Shown: piece after piece, positions 8,175-16,674 of the stretch
Numbering within the stretch: position 1 is the stretch's first letter
Layout of the letters: every line of letters starts with the position of its first letter
Source: Elusimicrobiales bacterium
Lineage (GTDB): Bacteria > Elusimicrobiota > Elusimicrobia > Elusimicrobiales > UBA9959
Direction: 5' to 3'
Length of the DNA: 39,372 bases
Assembly (NCBI GenBank): GCA_024681855.1
Contig: JAILAB010000052.1
Coordinates: 1 to 39,372 of the forward strand
Made by a program: the position numbers and the translations under genes
The notes under the pieces: model-generated
What the model saw: only the letters and a program-made list of their open reading frames with translations
Told to the model about the DNA's origin: nothing
Databases searched by the model: none

Positions 8175-9647
8175 TTATTCTTCGGTTATGCCGTTTTTTT
8201 CCGTGTCTTCCGATTTTAAGGCTGATACTTTTACCTTGAATCCGGACACTTCTTTGATTATAACAGGCATTCCGGCCTCAATATTGCCGGAAATGCTTTC
8301 AGCCTCCCAAATTTCCCCTTCAGCCAAAATTTTTCCTTTAGGCAGCATAGATGTTTTAGCTATGCCTTTTTTCCCGACAAGGCTTTCAATCCCAGCCACA
8401 ATTTTAACGCTTTGAGCACGGTAAACGATATATGCAAGCAAGGCAACTACTGCTATAAGGCTTATGATAGTGCTTAGAAGCACAGCCATGGAAAGAGACA
8501 TGAAGCCGGAAGCCTGCGGCTCAAACATCATGATGCCGCCAGCCAGCATTGAAACAGCGCCAGCGACAGTCAGAAGGCCATAGCTCATTACCTTTATTTC
8601 AGCTATAAAGAAAACGAAAGCCAAAAGCAGCAGGGCAAGCCCCGCCGCGCTTGCGGAAAGGGTCTGAAATGAATAAAGGGAGAGGACCAGGGACATTGCG
8701 CCAATTACGCCTGGCAAAACAAGCCCCGGATTATACAGTTCAATAAAAAGCCCGGCTGCGCCTACTCCAGCAAAAAACATTGCCAAATCTGGCGTTGCCA
8801 CCGTTGCCAGGAAACGCTCGCGCAGTCCCTGCCTGGTATGGATAACCTCAGGCTCAATCATGCGGATAATGCCGAAATCGCCAGCCTTCCGGCCATCAAT
8901 TTTCTTAAGGAAATCATCCATATCGTCAGCTATGAAATCCGCAACGCCAAGCCTTACAGCTTCTTCCGCCGGCACTGATATGCTTTCCTTTACTGATTTT
9001 ATGGCCCACTCCGCATTGCGGCCTGTTTTTGCGGCAAGGGAACGGATATATGCCACCGCATCATTCAGCACTTTTGTTTCCATAACGCTGGCATCAGGAT
9101 TTTTGCTGTCTTTGCTGCCGCCCGGCATGGGGAAAGCCCCCATGAAAACAGGATGGGCAGCGCCAATGCTTGTTCCCGGAGCCATGGCGGCAATGGGCGC
9201 GGACATTGTTATAAAAACTCCTGCGGAAGCGGCGCGCGCGCCTTGCGGCGAAACAAAAACCGCTGCCGGCTTATTCAGATTCATAAGCCCTTTAATTATC
9301 ACGCGCATAGAAGAATCCAGGCCGCCAGGCGTGTCTAAAGCAATTACAACCAGGTCCGCTTCTTTATCCTTTTCGCCGCCCGATGCCTTTTCAAAGGCCT
9401 TGCGGAAATAATCGGCGGCAGCTGCTGTAATCGTTCCGGAATAGTGTATTACTGAAACCCTGCGCACTTCATGCAAATTATTCTTTTCTTTATTTTTATG
9501 CTCTTGAACGGCAGCCTTTTCTGTAATATTAGCGGAAACACCGCCTGAAACCGCATAAGCATTAGGAGAAAATGATATGAAAAAGAGGGCTGCGCAGAAG
9601 CAGCTGAACACAGCATTTATCAATTCGCATGAGAATATTTTTTTCAT
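8175..9647 (-). CDS. NfeD-family membrane-bound serine protease (ClpP-class, long form)
   Basis: 490 aa. After a signal peptide (about 1-32), a ClpP/SppA-like protease domain (about 62-260) carries ALDTPGG and AASAG with probable nucleophile S141; K192 in TKVLNDAVAYI is the likely general base, as in the Ser/Lys dyad of archaeal PH1510. Four or five transmembrane segments follow (about 280-410). The tail is a soluble OB-fold NfeD domain (about 420-485). Long NfeD proteins usually pair with a slipin/SPFH gene and act in membrane-protein quality control; no slipin is adjacent here. No Shine-Dalgarno is seen, and a TATAAT lies only 6 nt before the ATG, so a leaderless message is possible. clpC follows after 164 nt. 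Confidence 0.9.
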   Translation of the reverse strand: MKKIFSCELINAVFSCFCAALFFISFSPNAYAVSGGVSANITEKAAVQEHKNKEKNNLHEVRRVSVIHYSGTITAAAADYFRKAFEKASGGEKDKEADLVVIALDTPGGLDSSMRVIIKGLMNLNKPAAVFVSPQGARAASAGVFITMSAPIAAMAPGTSIGAAHPVFMGAFPMPGGSKDSKNPDASVMETKVLNDAVAYIRSLAAKTGRNAEWAIKSVKESISVPAEEAVRLGVADFIADDMDDFLKKIDGRKAGDFGIIRMIEPEVIHTRQGLRERFLATVATPDLAMFFAGVGAAGLFIELYNPGLVLPGVIGAMSLVLSLYSFQTLSASAAGLALLLLAFVFFIAEIKVMSYGLLTVAGAVSMLAGGIMMFEPQASGFMSLSMAVLLSTIISLIAVVALLAYIVYRAQSVKIVAGIESLVGKKGIAKTSMLPKGKILAEGEIWEAESISGNIEAGMPVIIKEVSGFKVKVSALKSEDTEKNGITEE

Positions 9648-9687
9648 TTCTTTATTATATCAGATTATGCCAAAGATAACAGAAAAA

Positions 9688-9715
9688 GGCCGCAGCGTAT
9701 TTAGCGCTTGCGGCC
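9688..9715 (-). terminator. Rho-independent terminator of the lipoprotein operon
   Basis: On the minus strand GGCCGC-A-AGCG pairs with CGCT-GCGGCC around a short loop (10-bp stem, one bulged A), followed by TTTTTC. It lies 24 nt past the stop of the last lipoprotein gene. Confidence 0.8.
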
Positions 9716-9739
9716 CTTATTTTTCAAGTTAAAGGAATT

Positions 9740-10789
9740 TTATTTATTTTCAAAATAATTTTCTATTGCCTCATTTATCCCTTTGCCTATTTTTCTGCCA
9801 AGTGATTTTTCGGCATTAGCCTTTGCTCCGGCTTCGCTTACAAAAGCTTCTTTAGCGGAAGCATTGAACGAAAGGAATTCCTTGCCGGCTTTAACATCGG
9901 TAAGATTAACGGATGCTTCCCCGGCATACCATTTCCAGCGGGACTTAAGCGACGGATCCTGAAACGGCATCATCTCAGCCTGGCAGCGAACCCGTATATC
10001 CATGCCGTCTGAGCTTTCCGAAACTCTCATTCCAAGAGAAATCAGTGTTTTAGTAATTTCAGTTGAAATGCGGCTGTTTGCGGGAGACACTTCAACATAA
10101 ACGCCTAAAGCCGCAATGGCGCTTTCAACTTTTGTCCTTATCGCAGATGAGGATTCCATTCCTGAAAACGAACCGCTGCCGCCTATGACTTTTAAGTCTT
10201 TTTCAAGGCTGTCCTTAGTCTTAAGCAAAGACTTTGCCTTTAATGCAGCCATAGCCCTGTCCATGTTATTGGTTGCGGAATCAATTTGCTTTTCATACAA
10301 AGAAAGCTGTTCTTCCGTTTCCGCTAATTTTTCGCTATAAATGCGGCGGATTTTTGCCCGCTCAAGAGTTGCCAGGGCATACCAGCGGAATGAAGACTTG
10401 TCCTGCCATGATTCAGCTATCTCTATGCCTTCCAAAGTCTTTTTGGAAATGGCTTTCAGATCTGTAGCAGCGCCTGTTGCAGATTCAGTAGCGCTTTTTC
10501 CGCCAGATGAAACCGTCCTTTCGCTTTCAAATACTGTGGATGCAGCCTGAATATCAGCAGAGAAGATTTTAGATATCTCTCCGCGGGCCCTGTCCCTTGC
10601 GCTGTCAAGGTCATCGGCAGAGCCTACGCCAAGCAGATAAGCAGAAGAAGGATAAGAAGCGCTAGCTCCGTTTACCCAGTCCGGCATGCGGGAAGAGCTG
10701 TTAATTATGCCATCGCCGCCTTTTTTTGCCGCAGCGGAGCATGAAATCAAAAACAGCGATACTAAAATAAGAAATATTTTTTTCATCAT
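9740..10789 (-). CDS. LPP20-family lipoprotein (long form)
   Basis: 349 aa. A lipoprotein signal peptide ends in the lipobox LISC (C17). An LPP20-type domain follows (about 33-130): PDWV, then LLGVGSADDLDSARDRARGE, the pattern of short outer-membrane lipoproteins first named in Helicobacter. The second half (about 150-345) has a helical, possibly coiled-coil part (LAETEEQLSLYEKQIDSA) and a beta-rich end of unknown function. It is the last gene of a four-lipoprotein operon, 45 nt after the COG3014-like gene. A structural or scaffold role at the outer membrane is inferred from context; no catalytic motif is visible. Confidence 0.75.
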   Translation of the reverse strand: MMKKIFLILVSLFLISCSAAAKKGGDGIINSSSRMPDWVNGASASYPSSAYLLGVGSADDLDSARDRARGEISKIFSADIQAASTVFESERTVSSGGKSATESATGAATDLKAISKKTLEGIEIAESWQDKSSFRWYALATLERAKIRRIYSEKLAETEEQLSLYEKQIDSATNNMDRAMAALKAKSLLKTKDSLEKDLKVIGGSGSFSGMESSSAIRTKVESAIAALGVYVEVSPANSRISTEITKTLISLGMRVSESSDGMDIRVRCQAEMMPFQDPSLKSRWKWYAGEASVNLTDVKAGKEFLSFNASAKEAFVSEAGAKANAEKSLGRKIGKGINEAIENYFENK

Positions 10790-10834
10790 TTACAATCCCT
10801 AAGCCGCAAATCTTAAACAATCTTGCGTCAGATG

Positions 10835-12460
10835 CTATAAAGCCGTGCGGCAATGCAGATAAGTCCGCTGTCCGGCTTTAACCTCTACATTTTCAAAAAC
10901 TTTGCTTCCTATCACGCCGCCAGCCCCATTGAGAAATAAAACTTTCACATTGTGAATGCCCGGCGTTTCTGTCATGCGGGCCATGCGTATTTGCGCAGGC
11001 AGAGTAACCCAGCCGCGGGTATCGGCAATTTCCGTAGCTGCTGCTGCCGTGTGAGTGGCGGCCTTGAAAAGCAAACCAAGAACCTGTCCCGCAGTGCCAT
11101 CAATATTTTTTTCAATGGCCCTGCTGCCAGCCTGGCCTATGGAATTTGCGATTACGAATTTTATTGTTGCCCTTGCTACAGCCCTGGCCCAGATTGCGGA
11201 ATTCTTGCTTTCCAGCGTGGTACGGGCAGCAGAAGTGATGTCTTCCATCAATATGCTGTCAGCCTGGGCGTTTTCGCTTTCCAGGCGGGAAGCTGTTATG
11301 GAATAAGGCCGCTGCACATATTCAGGATATGCAACTGTTATTGCCCTTCCCATGAAACCGGCGCGTATGGCATTCTCATAGCGCTCGTCATGTTCGCCAG
11401 AAGAGCTTACAATAGCCTGAGCCTTGTTCCATGCCACTTGCACCGTTTTTGAAACTTTCATCGGAGCAGGGCCATTATAATGCACAAGAACTATTTCTCC
11501 AAGGTCTCTTCCAAGCTTTGAATATTCCGGCACATCAAAACCATTAGAGTACGGGCCTGATACAGCATGCGCATTTCTGTTTGCGGAAACTGCCTTTGCG
11601 CTTACAGCTGTTTTTTTGTTTTCCGCATTTGGGCTGCCTTCTGATTCAGAAAAAAGCTCATCAAAGGAACTGTTAAGATCGCTGCCGGATTTGCTTTCTG
11701 ATTCGGAAAAAAGCTCATCAAAAGAATTGTTTATTTCATTTTGATGACGCCTGCGCCCCCTATTAGCAGACTTTCGCCTGGAATTAGAATTATTATTTTG
11801 GGAGGAAGAGGCAGACAATTCCGGCTGCCTCATTGTTTTTAAATATGAATAATCGCCGGCAGAAGCATTTTTAAAAGCATTATATGCTATTCTGGCATCA
11901 TCCGGCTGCCCGGCCTCTTCAAAAAGCATAGCGCTAAGGTATTGGGCAAAAGGACTGTCCCTATAACCGCTTTTGCCTTTCATAAATGCGGAATAACGGG
12001 AAAGGAAAGAAGTAACTCTCCGGGCCTCAACCAGAGCTTCATCTTTCTGCCCGGACATCATAAAATTCATTGCGCGGTATGTGTGCATTATAGCGCGCTC
12101 AAAAATCTCGCCGCCATATTCAGTGGTGTTGTCATTAAGCAACACTGTGCCTATGCCGCGGCTTATGCTTCTGGCAAACAGCTCATCCATGAGCTTATCT
12201 GCTTCAGCAAAAGAGGAATCGCTTTCATTATACCGCTCAAGATCATAAAGCAATGCGGCTCTGTCCAAATAATAAAGCACCGCATTCTTTTTAGAATATT
12301 CTTTCTGTTTTGAATTATCAACCTGTTTAAGCGCGCCTTCAAAATCACCTCGGGCTATTTGAGCATTAATATTATTCCTGAAAGCATTAGAAGGGCCTGC
12401 GCATGCCGCCGCAATGGCGGCAGCGCAAGCCAAGGCAAACATTTTCAGACGTATTACCAT
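10835..12460 (-). CDS. COG3014-like lipoprotein with TPR-like N-terminal half
   Basis: 541 aa. The N-terminal signal ends in AAAC (C20), a lipobox. Residues 25-215 are helical and TPR-like (FEGALKQVDN, DRAALLYDLERYNESDSSFAEADKL, MSGQKDEALVEARRV), matching uncharacterised COG3014 proteins. Residues about 220-295 are a low-complexity Ser/Asp/Glu linker with a tandem 19-residue repeat (SFDELFSESE twice). The C-terminal half (about 310-541) includes EIVLVHYNGPAP and a small alanine-rich helical stretch, and ends in a beta-rich tail. Its start overlaps the lpoB-like stop by 7 nt, with no good ribosome binding site, so translational coupling is likely. Function is unknown; cell-envelope location is inferred from the lipobox. 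Confidence 0.65.
   Translation of the reverse strand: MVIRLKMFALACAAAIAAACAGPSNAFRNNINAQIARGDFEGALKQVDNSKQKEYSKKNAVLYYLDRAALLYDLERYNESDSSFAEADKLMDELFARSISRGIGTVLLNDNTTEYGGEIFERAIMHTYRAMNFMMSGQKDEALVEARRVTSFLSRYSAFMKGKSGYRDSPFAQYLSAMLFEEAGQPDDARIAYNAFKNASAGDYSYLKTMRQPELSASSSQNNNSNSRRKSANRGRRRHQNEINNSFDELFSESESKSGSDLNSSFDELFSESEGSPNAENKKTAVSAKAVSANRNAHAVSGPYSNGFDVPEYSKLGRDLGEIVLVHYNGPAPMKVSKTVQVAWNKAQAIVSSSGEHDERYENAIRAGFMGRAITVAYPEYVQRPYSITASRLESENAQADSILMEDITSAARTTLESKNSAIWARAVARATIKFVIANSIGQAGSRAIEKNIDGTAGQVLGLLFKAATHTAAAATEIADTRGWVTLPAQIRMARMTETPGIHNVKVLFLNGAGGVIGSKVFENVEVKAGQRTYLHCRTAL
11639..11731 (-). repeat. Tandem 57-bp repeat inside the COG3014-like gene
   Basis: Two 36-bp copies (11639-11674 and 11696-11731) match at 33 of 36 positions, offset by 57 bp (19 codons). 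They encode the repeated acidic motif SFDELFSESE. The DNA-level similarity points to a recent duplication, or to a motif held under selection. Confidence 0.8.
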
Positions 12461-13047
12461 TTTTTGGAAGAACGCTTTATGCTCTTCTTTATTTTCTTTT
12501 GGCCGGTCCAGACAATTTTATTGCTGGTCATGTCCAAAAGCTTCATGTCTACCTGATACAGAATCACTGACTTTCCGCCTTCAGCATCCTCAATGGTATT
12601 TACAGTGCCGCTAAGCATAAAGTCAGCCCCTGTTTCCTGGCCATGAGCCTTGCGAGTTTCAGCAGAGGCATTCACAGCCTGGTCAAGGCGCTCATCGCGG
12701 ACAGATTCTCTCTCGGCGCTGCTTGCGACGAAATCAACTCTGCCGGAATTTATTAGAGCGCGCTGCAAGTCTTCCACAAGAACATTAGTGTTAAGATGTT
12801 CATTGCTGAGATTTCTCACGCTGCCGACAATAACCGTAGGATTATCGCCCTTATCTGCTTTCGCCCTTGTAAGCCAGGGGCGGGAAAGACAGTCTGCTAT
12901 AAGCTCATCAGCAGCCATGCGGGAATCAGCATCATTCCATCTGCCGCTAACATCAATCGTGGTATTAGTATCCACTCTGGACACAGTTGTTCCGCAAGCG
13001 GAAAGCAGTGGCAAGGAAATAAGCAGAAGTCCCAAGATTTTTTTCAT
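12454..13047 (-). CDS. LpoB-like penicillin-binding-protein activator lipoprotein
   Basis: 197 aa. The signal peptide ends in the lipobox LSAC (C18). The mature part matches the LpoB/COG3417 pattern: VDTNTTIDVSGRWNDADSR, PTVIVGSVRNLSNEHLNTN, SGRVDFVASSAERESVRDER, GADFMLSGTVNTIED and the end VWTGQKKIKKS. In E. coli, LpoB is an outer-membrane lipoprotein that reaches through the peptidoglycan to activate the synthase PBP1B. Whether this homologue does the same is not known, and no PBP1 gene is in view. It lies 20 nt after the first LPP20 gene and overlaps the next gene. Confidence 0.85.
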   Translation of the reverse strand: MKKILGLLLISLPLLSACGTTVSRVDTNTTIDVSGRWNDADSRMAADELIADCLSRPWLTRAKADKGDNPTVIVGSVRNLSNEHLNTNVLVEDLQRALINSGRVDFVASSAERESVRDERLDQAVNASAETRKAHGQETGADFMLSGTVNTIEDAEGGKSVILYQVDMKLLDMTSNKIVWTGQKKIKKSIKRSSKKW

Positions 13048-13067
13048 TTTAGGAACCTTTCTGTTTA

Positions 13068-13634
13068 TTAATGCTTGTCGGCTTCGGCATTGAGGTCTTC
13101 AAAAGCCTTAGCAGCATTAGCTTTCACAAGAGCTTTCACTTTAGGGGAAAGTTCTTTCTGCTGATTTATGGTTTTCTCAACTGCGGCCAGGTCCAGCTTA
13201 GCAAGAGAGAATAATGTGCCGTCTTCAGGATCTTTCCAGTGATCAATTATAATGGCGCCATTAAGTTCCATCTGAGTAAAGCTCTTTATGGCAGAAGTTA
13301 TATCCTGTTCTTCGCTAGATGCTGTCATGTCTCCAGCAGTAGTTGAAGCCATATAGTCTTTGAGAAGCCTGGTAACTTCGGTTTTAAGTGATTCAGCTAC
13401 TTTAGCGCGGGCACGGGCATCAGCCGCATCAATCGCAAGCGCGCGATTCTTTACGCCAGTAACCATGCCTACACCATAAAAATTGCCATCATTGAACGCT
13501 GCTCCGCCTTGATTTACCCAAGCTGGGGCATTGCTTGCGACAGCTCCGGAAGTAGTAGCCGGCTTTGCCGGACCGCATGCAACAGCAAACAGCGCCACAA
13601 GGGCTCCAAGCAGTAGTTTTGAAGTGTTTTTCAT
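13068..13634 (-). CDS. LPP20-family lipoprotein (short form)
   Basis: 188 aa from an ATG preceded by AAGGAG at about 8 nt; the ORF extends upstream to 13694 but lacks such a site. The signal peptide ends in the lipobox AVAC (C20). The mature domain begins APAWVNQGG and carries FYGVGMVTGVKNRALAIDAA, the LPP20 signature, then a helical C-terminus rich in Lys and Ala. It is the first gene of the lipoprotein operon, directly behind a near-consensus promoter, and is a shorter paralogue of the protein at 9740-10789. Confidence 0.8.
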   Translation of the reverse strand: MKNTSKLLLGALVALFAVACGPAKPATTSGAVASNAPAWVNQGGAAFNDGNFYGVGMVTGVKNRALAIDAADARARAKVAESLKTEVTRLLKDYMASTTAGDMTASSEEQDITSAIKSFTQMELNGAIIIDHWKDPEDGTLFSLAKLDLAAVEKTINQQKELSPKVKALVKANAAKAFEDLNAEADKH

Positions 13635-13716
13635 TTTTTTACGCTCCTTATTAAAAGCGGAGGGTAATGTTCCCGGCCCCTCCGTGCCGCACAACTAAAT
13701 CCCTTTATTGTATGTT

Positions 13717-13746
13717 AATATAGCTTTTCTTTCTTTTTTTTGTCAA
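13717..13746 (-). promoter_or_regulatory. Near-consensus promoter of the lipoprotein operon
   Basis: On the minus strand a perfect TTGACA (13741-13746), an 18-bp A-rich spacer and TATATT (13717-13722). The predicted start near 13710 gives a leader of about 75 nt before the ATG at 13634. The strength of the match suggests abundant expression. Confidence 0.8.
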
Positions 13747-13781
13747 ATAACACGTCGGGAAAGATATACAAATCGCATTTT

Positions 13782-14981
13782 TTAGTCCTTATGCTGCGGC
13801 TCAGCGCCAAACAGAGGCTTTCCGTCTGCGAAAGGCGAAATTGCACGCAGTCTTTCCACTATGGCAGGAAATTCCTTAATAACATATTCAACTTCTTCCT
13901 CTGTGTTATAAATGCTTAAGGAAAGGCGTATTGAGCCATGGGCATAAGTTTGCGGAACTTTCATTGCCCTGAGAACATGGGAAGGCTCCAGTGAACCGGA
14001 GGTACAGGCTGAGCCGGACGATGCGCATATTCCTTTTTCGCTAAGCATTAGCAATATTGACTCTCCTTCTATATACTCAAAGCAGATGCTTAAAGTATTT
14101 GGAAGGCGCTCCGCACCTTTTCCATTTATCTTTGTATTAGGAATTGCGGCAGCAAGGCCGGCCTCAAGCCTGTCCCTCAATGCGCGCACCTTCACATTTT
14201 CAATATCCAGATGTTTCTTTGCCAGCTCCGCGGCTTTTCCCAAACCTACAATGTAAGGCACATTTTCCGTACCAGCGCGGCGGCCTTCTTCCTGATGGCC
14301 TCCTATGAGAAAAGGTTTAAAAGGAATGCCTTTACGCACATAAAGAACACCAATGCCTTTAGGGGCATGAAGCTTATGTCCTGATATGGAAAGCATGTCA
14401 ATTTTTGATTCCGCAAGATTTATAGGCACCTTGCCTGCTGCCTGAACGGCATCTGTGTGAAACAGCACTCCCCTGGAATGGGCAATGCGGGCAGCTTCTT
14501 CAACAGGAAAAACAACGCCTGTCTCATTATTGGCCCACATCATTGAAACAAGGGCAGTGTCAGAAGTTATGGCATTCTTAAGGTCTTCAAGGTTAATGCG
14601 CCCTTCAGTATCAACCGGAAGGAGCGTAACGCGATAACCCTGTTTTTCAAGGCTCTTAGAGAGAGAAAGCACGGCAGGATGCTCAACCTGCGTAGTTATA
14701 AAATGTTTTTTTTCAGGCTGAGAGCGCAATGCGGAATATATTGCAGTGGAATCAGATTCAGTCCCGCAGCTGGTAAAAATTATCTCTTCAGGCTTAGCGC
14801 CTATAAGATCTGCTACCTGCTGGCGGGCAGTATCAAGGTAAACCTGAAGGGAACCGCCAAAAAAGTGCATGCTGGACGGGTTTGCATACAAGCCATGAAA
14901 AAAAGGTTCCATTGCCGCAGCCACTTCTTCAGCTACGCGGCTTGTGGCATTATTGTCAAAATAGTATATGCGCTTGTCCAT
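13782..14981 (-). CDS. nifS: NifS/IscS-type cysteine desulfurase
   Basis: 399 aa, class V aminotransferase fold. It takes sulfur from L-cysteine and passes it to the scaffold NifU. Visible landmarks: the start YFDNNATSRV; H101 in VEHPAV; D177 in HTDAVQ; the PLP lysine K203 in SISGHK; and the persulfide cysteine C326 in SGSACTSGSLEPSHV, the longer loop of NifS/IscS group I enzymes. It starts 1 nt after the nifU stop, so the two are co-translated. No nitrogenase gene is near, so a housekeeping Fe-S role is inferred. Confidence 0.93.
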   Translation of the reverse strand: MDKRIYYFDNNATSRVAEEVAAAMEPFFHGLYANPSSMHFFGGSLQVYLDTARQQVADLIGAKPEEIIFTSCGTESDSTAIYSALRSQPEKKHFITTQVEHPAVLSLSKSLEKQGYRVTLLPVDTEGRINLEDLKNAITSDTALVSMMWANNETGVVFPVEEAARIAHSRGVLFHTDAVQAAGKVPINLAESKIDMLSISGHKLHAPKGIGVLYVRKGIPFKPFLIGGHQEEGRRAGTENVPYIVGLGKAAELAKKHLDIENVKVRALRDRLEAGLAAAIPNTKINGKGAERLPNTLSICFEYIEGESILLMLSEKGICASSGSACTSGSLEPSHVLRAMKVPQTYAHGSIRLSLSIYNTEEEVEYVIKEFPAIVERLRAISPFADGKPLFGAEPQHKD

Positions 14982-14982
14982 T

Positions 14983-15816
14983 TTAAGCCTGCTCCACTTC
15001 TATTGAAGGATCAATATTTTCTTTAAGTTCTTTCTCAACAACTGTTTTAAGAGTTATCGCAGAAGAAGAACAGCCGCTGCACATGCCAAGAAAACGCAGC
15101 TTAACGGTTTGCCCAGCAACATCCACAAGCTCAATCCAGCCTCCGTCTTTTTTTAGAAGCGGATTAACTTTTTCAGCAAGAACTTTCTCTATGACTTTTA
15201 TTTTTTCAACAACAGTCATGTCAGCAAACTTTTTATTATCCGCATTGGACCAGTAATCTTTAAGAATTTTCTCAATTTCCCCTTTACACTGTCCGCAGCC
15301 GCCGCCTGCCTTAGTGAAATCAGCAACCTGTTCAACCGTGCGCAAGCCATTAACCTTTATGGCTTTAAGTATTACTGCTTCAGTAACTCCAAAGCACTTG
15401 CACACTATGCGCTCTGCGCCTGTGACAACACGCTTGCCTGCTTTGCCGCCCCGATAATTGGCTATCGCCGCTTCCAAGGCTTCCATACCCATGACTGAAC
15501 AGTGCATTTTCTTGCCAGGCAGTCCTCCAAGAGCATCAGCTATCTGCTGATTGGTAATTTTGGCCGCTTCATCAAGCGTAAGCCCTATAATCATTTCAGT
15601 TAACACAGAAGAAGAGGCTATGGCGCTAGCGCAGCCAAAAGTCTGGAATTTAGCTTCTGTTATTTTATCAGTTGCCTTGTCAATGCGCAGCGTAAGCTTT
15701 AAAGCATCGCCGCAAGAAAGGCTGCCAACCTCTCCGACCGCATCAGGATTCGGGATTTCCCCTACATTGCGGGGGTTCTTAAAATGCTCATAAACTTTAT
15801 CTGTGTAATTCCACAT
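14983..15816 (-). CDS. nifU: NifU, three-domain Fe-S cluster scaffold
   Basis: 277 aa from the ATG of MWNYTDKVYEHF, with GAGAGG 7 nt upstream. A GTG start 6 codons earlier is less likely, because known NifU proteins begin at this point. Domain 1 is IscU-like with C35, C62 and C106. Domain 2 binds a permanent [2Fe-2S] cluster through C139, C141, C174 and C177 (CKC ... GGCGQC). Domain 3 is Nfu-like with the CSGC pair C246/C249. This full-length architecture is the Nif type, used as the general Fe-S scaffold in several anaerobic lineages. It is paired with nifS. Confidence 0.93.
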   Translation of the reverse strand: MWNYTDKVYEHFKNPRNVGEIPNPDAVGEVGSLSCGDALKLTLRIDKATDKITEAKFQTFGCASAIASSSVLTEMIIGLTLDEAAKITNQQIADALGGLPGKKMHCSVMGMEALEAAIANYRGGKAGKRVVTGAERIVCKCFGVTEAVILKAIKVNGLRTVEQVADFTKAGGGCGQCKGEIEKILKDYWSNADNKKFADMTVVEKIKVIEKVLAEKVNPLLKKDGGWIELVDVAGQTVKLRFLGMCSGCSSSAITLKTVVEKELKENIDPSIEVEQA

Positions 15817-15849
15817 AATTTGCCTCTCAGACACTGCTTATAATAATAT

Positions 15850-15877
15850 TCTATATAAGAGCGTTAATCGTTATCAA
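15850..15877 (-). promoter_or_regulatory. Probable promoter of nifU-nifS
   Basis: On the minus strand TTGATA (15872-15877), a 16-bp spacer and TATAGA (15850-15855), placing transcription start about 30 nt before the nifU ATG. Confidence 0.5.
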
Positions 15878-15927
15878 GTCATGAGGAATAGCTGCAGATA
15901 ATTTCAACTGCTGCAATCTGAAAGTTT

Positions 15928-16509
15928 TTATGATTTTTTTACTGGAGAAATATTTTCAGGCAGATAGAAGTTATCTCCCGGATATTTTGACAGTTTTTCA
16001 AAAAATCGGGCTGCAAAAATACAAAATGAACATAAAATTGCGGCAGCTATTCGCATTATCATTGAAAGCCGGGCTACGCCGGCATTAAATTCCGGAAAGG
16101 CATTTGTCCCATTTCTTAAAATCGGATTAGGCAGAATAAAGCCGGGGAACACTATAAAAGCTAAACAAAGCAGAGCAAACATATAAAAGGAATAAACAGC
16201 GCTAATCCTAGCCCATGCCCGGCCCCGCCATATTCCAAAACTTATAACAGCAGCTTCAAGCAGGATGACAACAATAAAGGATGACAGCAGCACCGGGTGC
16301 ATAATAGAAAACTCCGCAAATGGAGGCATATTTTCCGGCACAATGCTGTCATTTAGTGTAAGCCGGTATGATATGCTGTTAGAATACAGAAACCAGTCAT
16401 AGGTATCAAAAGCAGCAAATAATGCACAAATGGCAAAAATTAAACTAAGCGCTGCCGCAATAACGGCAAGCCATTTGCGTTCCGGGCCTGGGAAAAATCT
16501 GAAACTCAT
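15928..16509 (-). CDS. Uncharacterised four-helix membrane protein
   Basis: 193 aa, family not recognised. Four hydrophobic segments are visible (about 13-34, 72-93, 101-126, 146-168), with a polar loop of about 40 residues between the first two (YDWFLYSNSISYRL ... MPPF) and a short hydrophilic C-terminus. This looks like a small integral membrane protein with no catalytic signature. It lies upstream of nifU on the same strand, but 111 nt and a separate promoter separate them, so co-function is not implied. Confidence 0.65.
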   Translation of the reverse strand: MSFRFFPGPERKWLAVIAAALSLIFAICALFAAFDTYDWFLYSNSISYRLTLNDSIVPENMPPFAEFSIMHPVLLSSFIVVILLEAAVISFGIWRGRAWARISAVYSFYMFALLCLAFIVFPGFILPNPILRNGTNAFPEFNAGVARLSMIMRIAAAILCSFCIFAARFFEKLSKYPGDNFYLPENISPVKKS

Positions 16510-16674
16510 TATTAGATTTTATTTTATTTGGCATTGCCGCTCAACTATGAACATATAAAACATGACATGCGCTGCGGCATGACAAATGCTCATTTATGAA
16601 AACACATTGTTATCAGCCCTAAAAAAATTATTTAATAAAAGTAATGTTTACTATGCTTACCGGAGATTAACACT

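Noticed and set aside
13782-15816. Evidence for nitrogen fixation
   Set aside because: NifU and NifS alone do not imply nitrogenase; no nifH, D, K, E, N or B gene is in the window, and the pair serves general Fe-S assembly in many anaerobes.
16561-16583. GACATGC ... GCATGAC symmetry upstream of the ACT gene
   Set aside because: The outer arm pair is mismatched and the inner stem is short; not convincing as operator or repeat.
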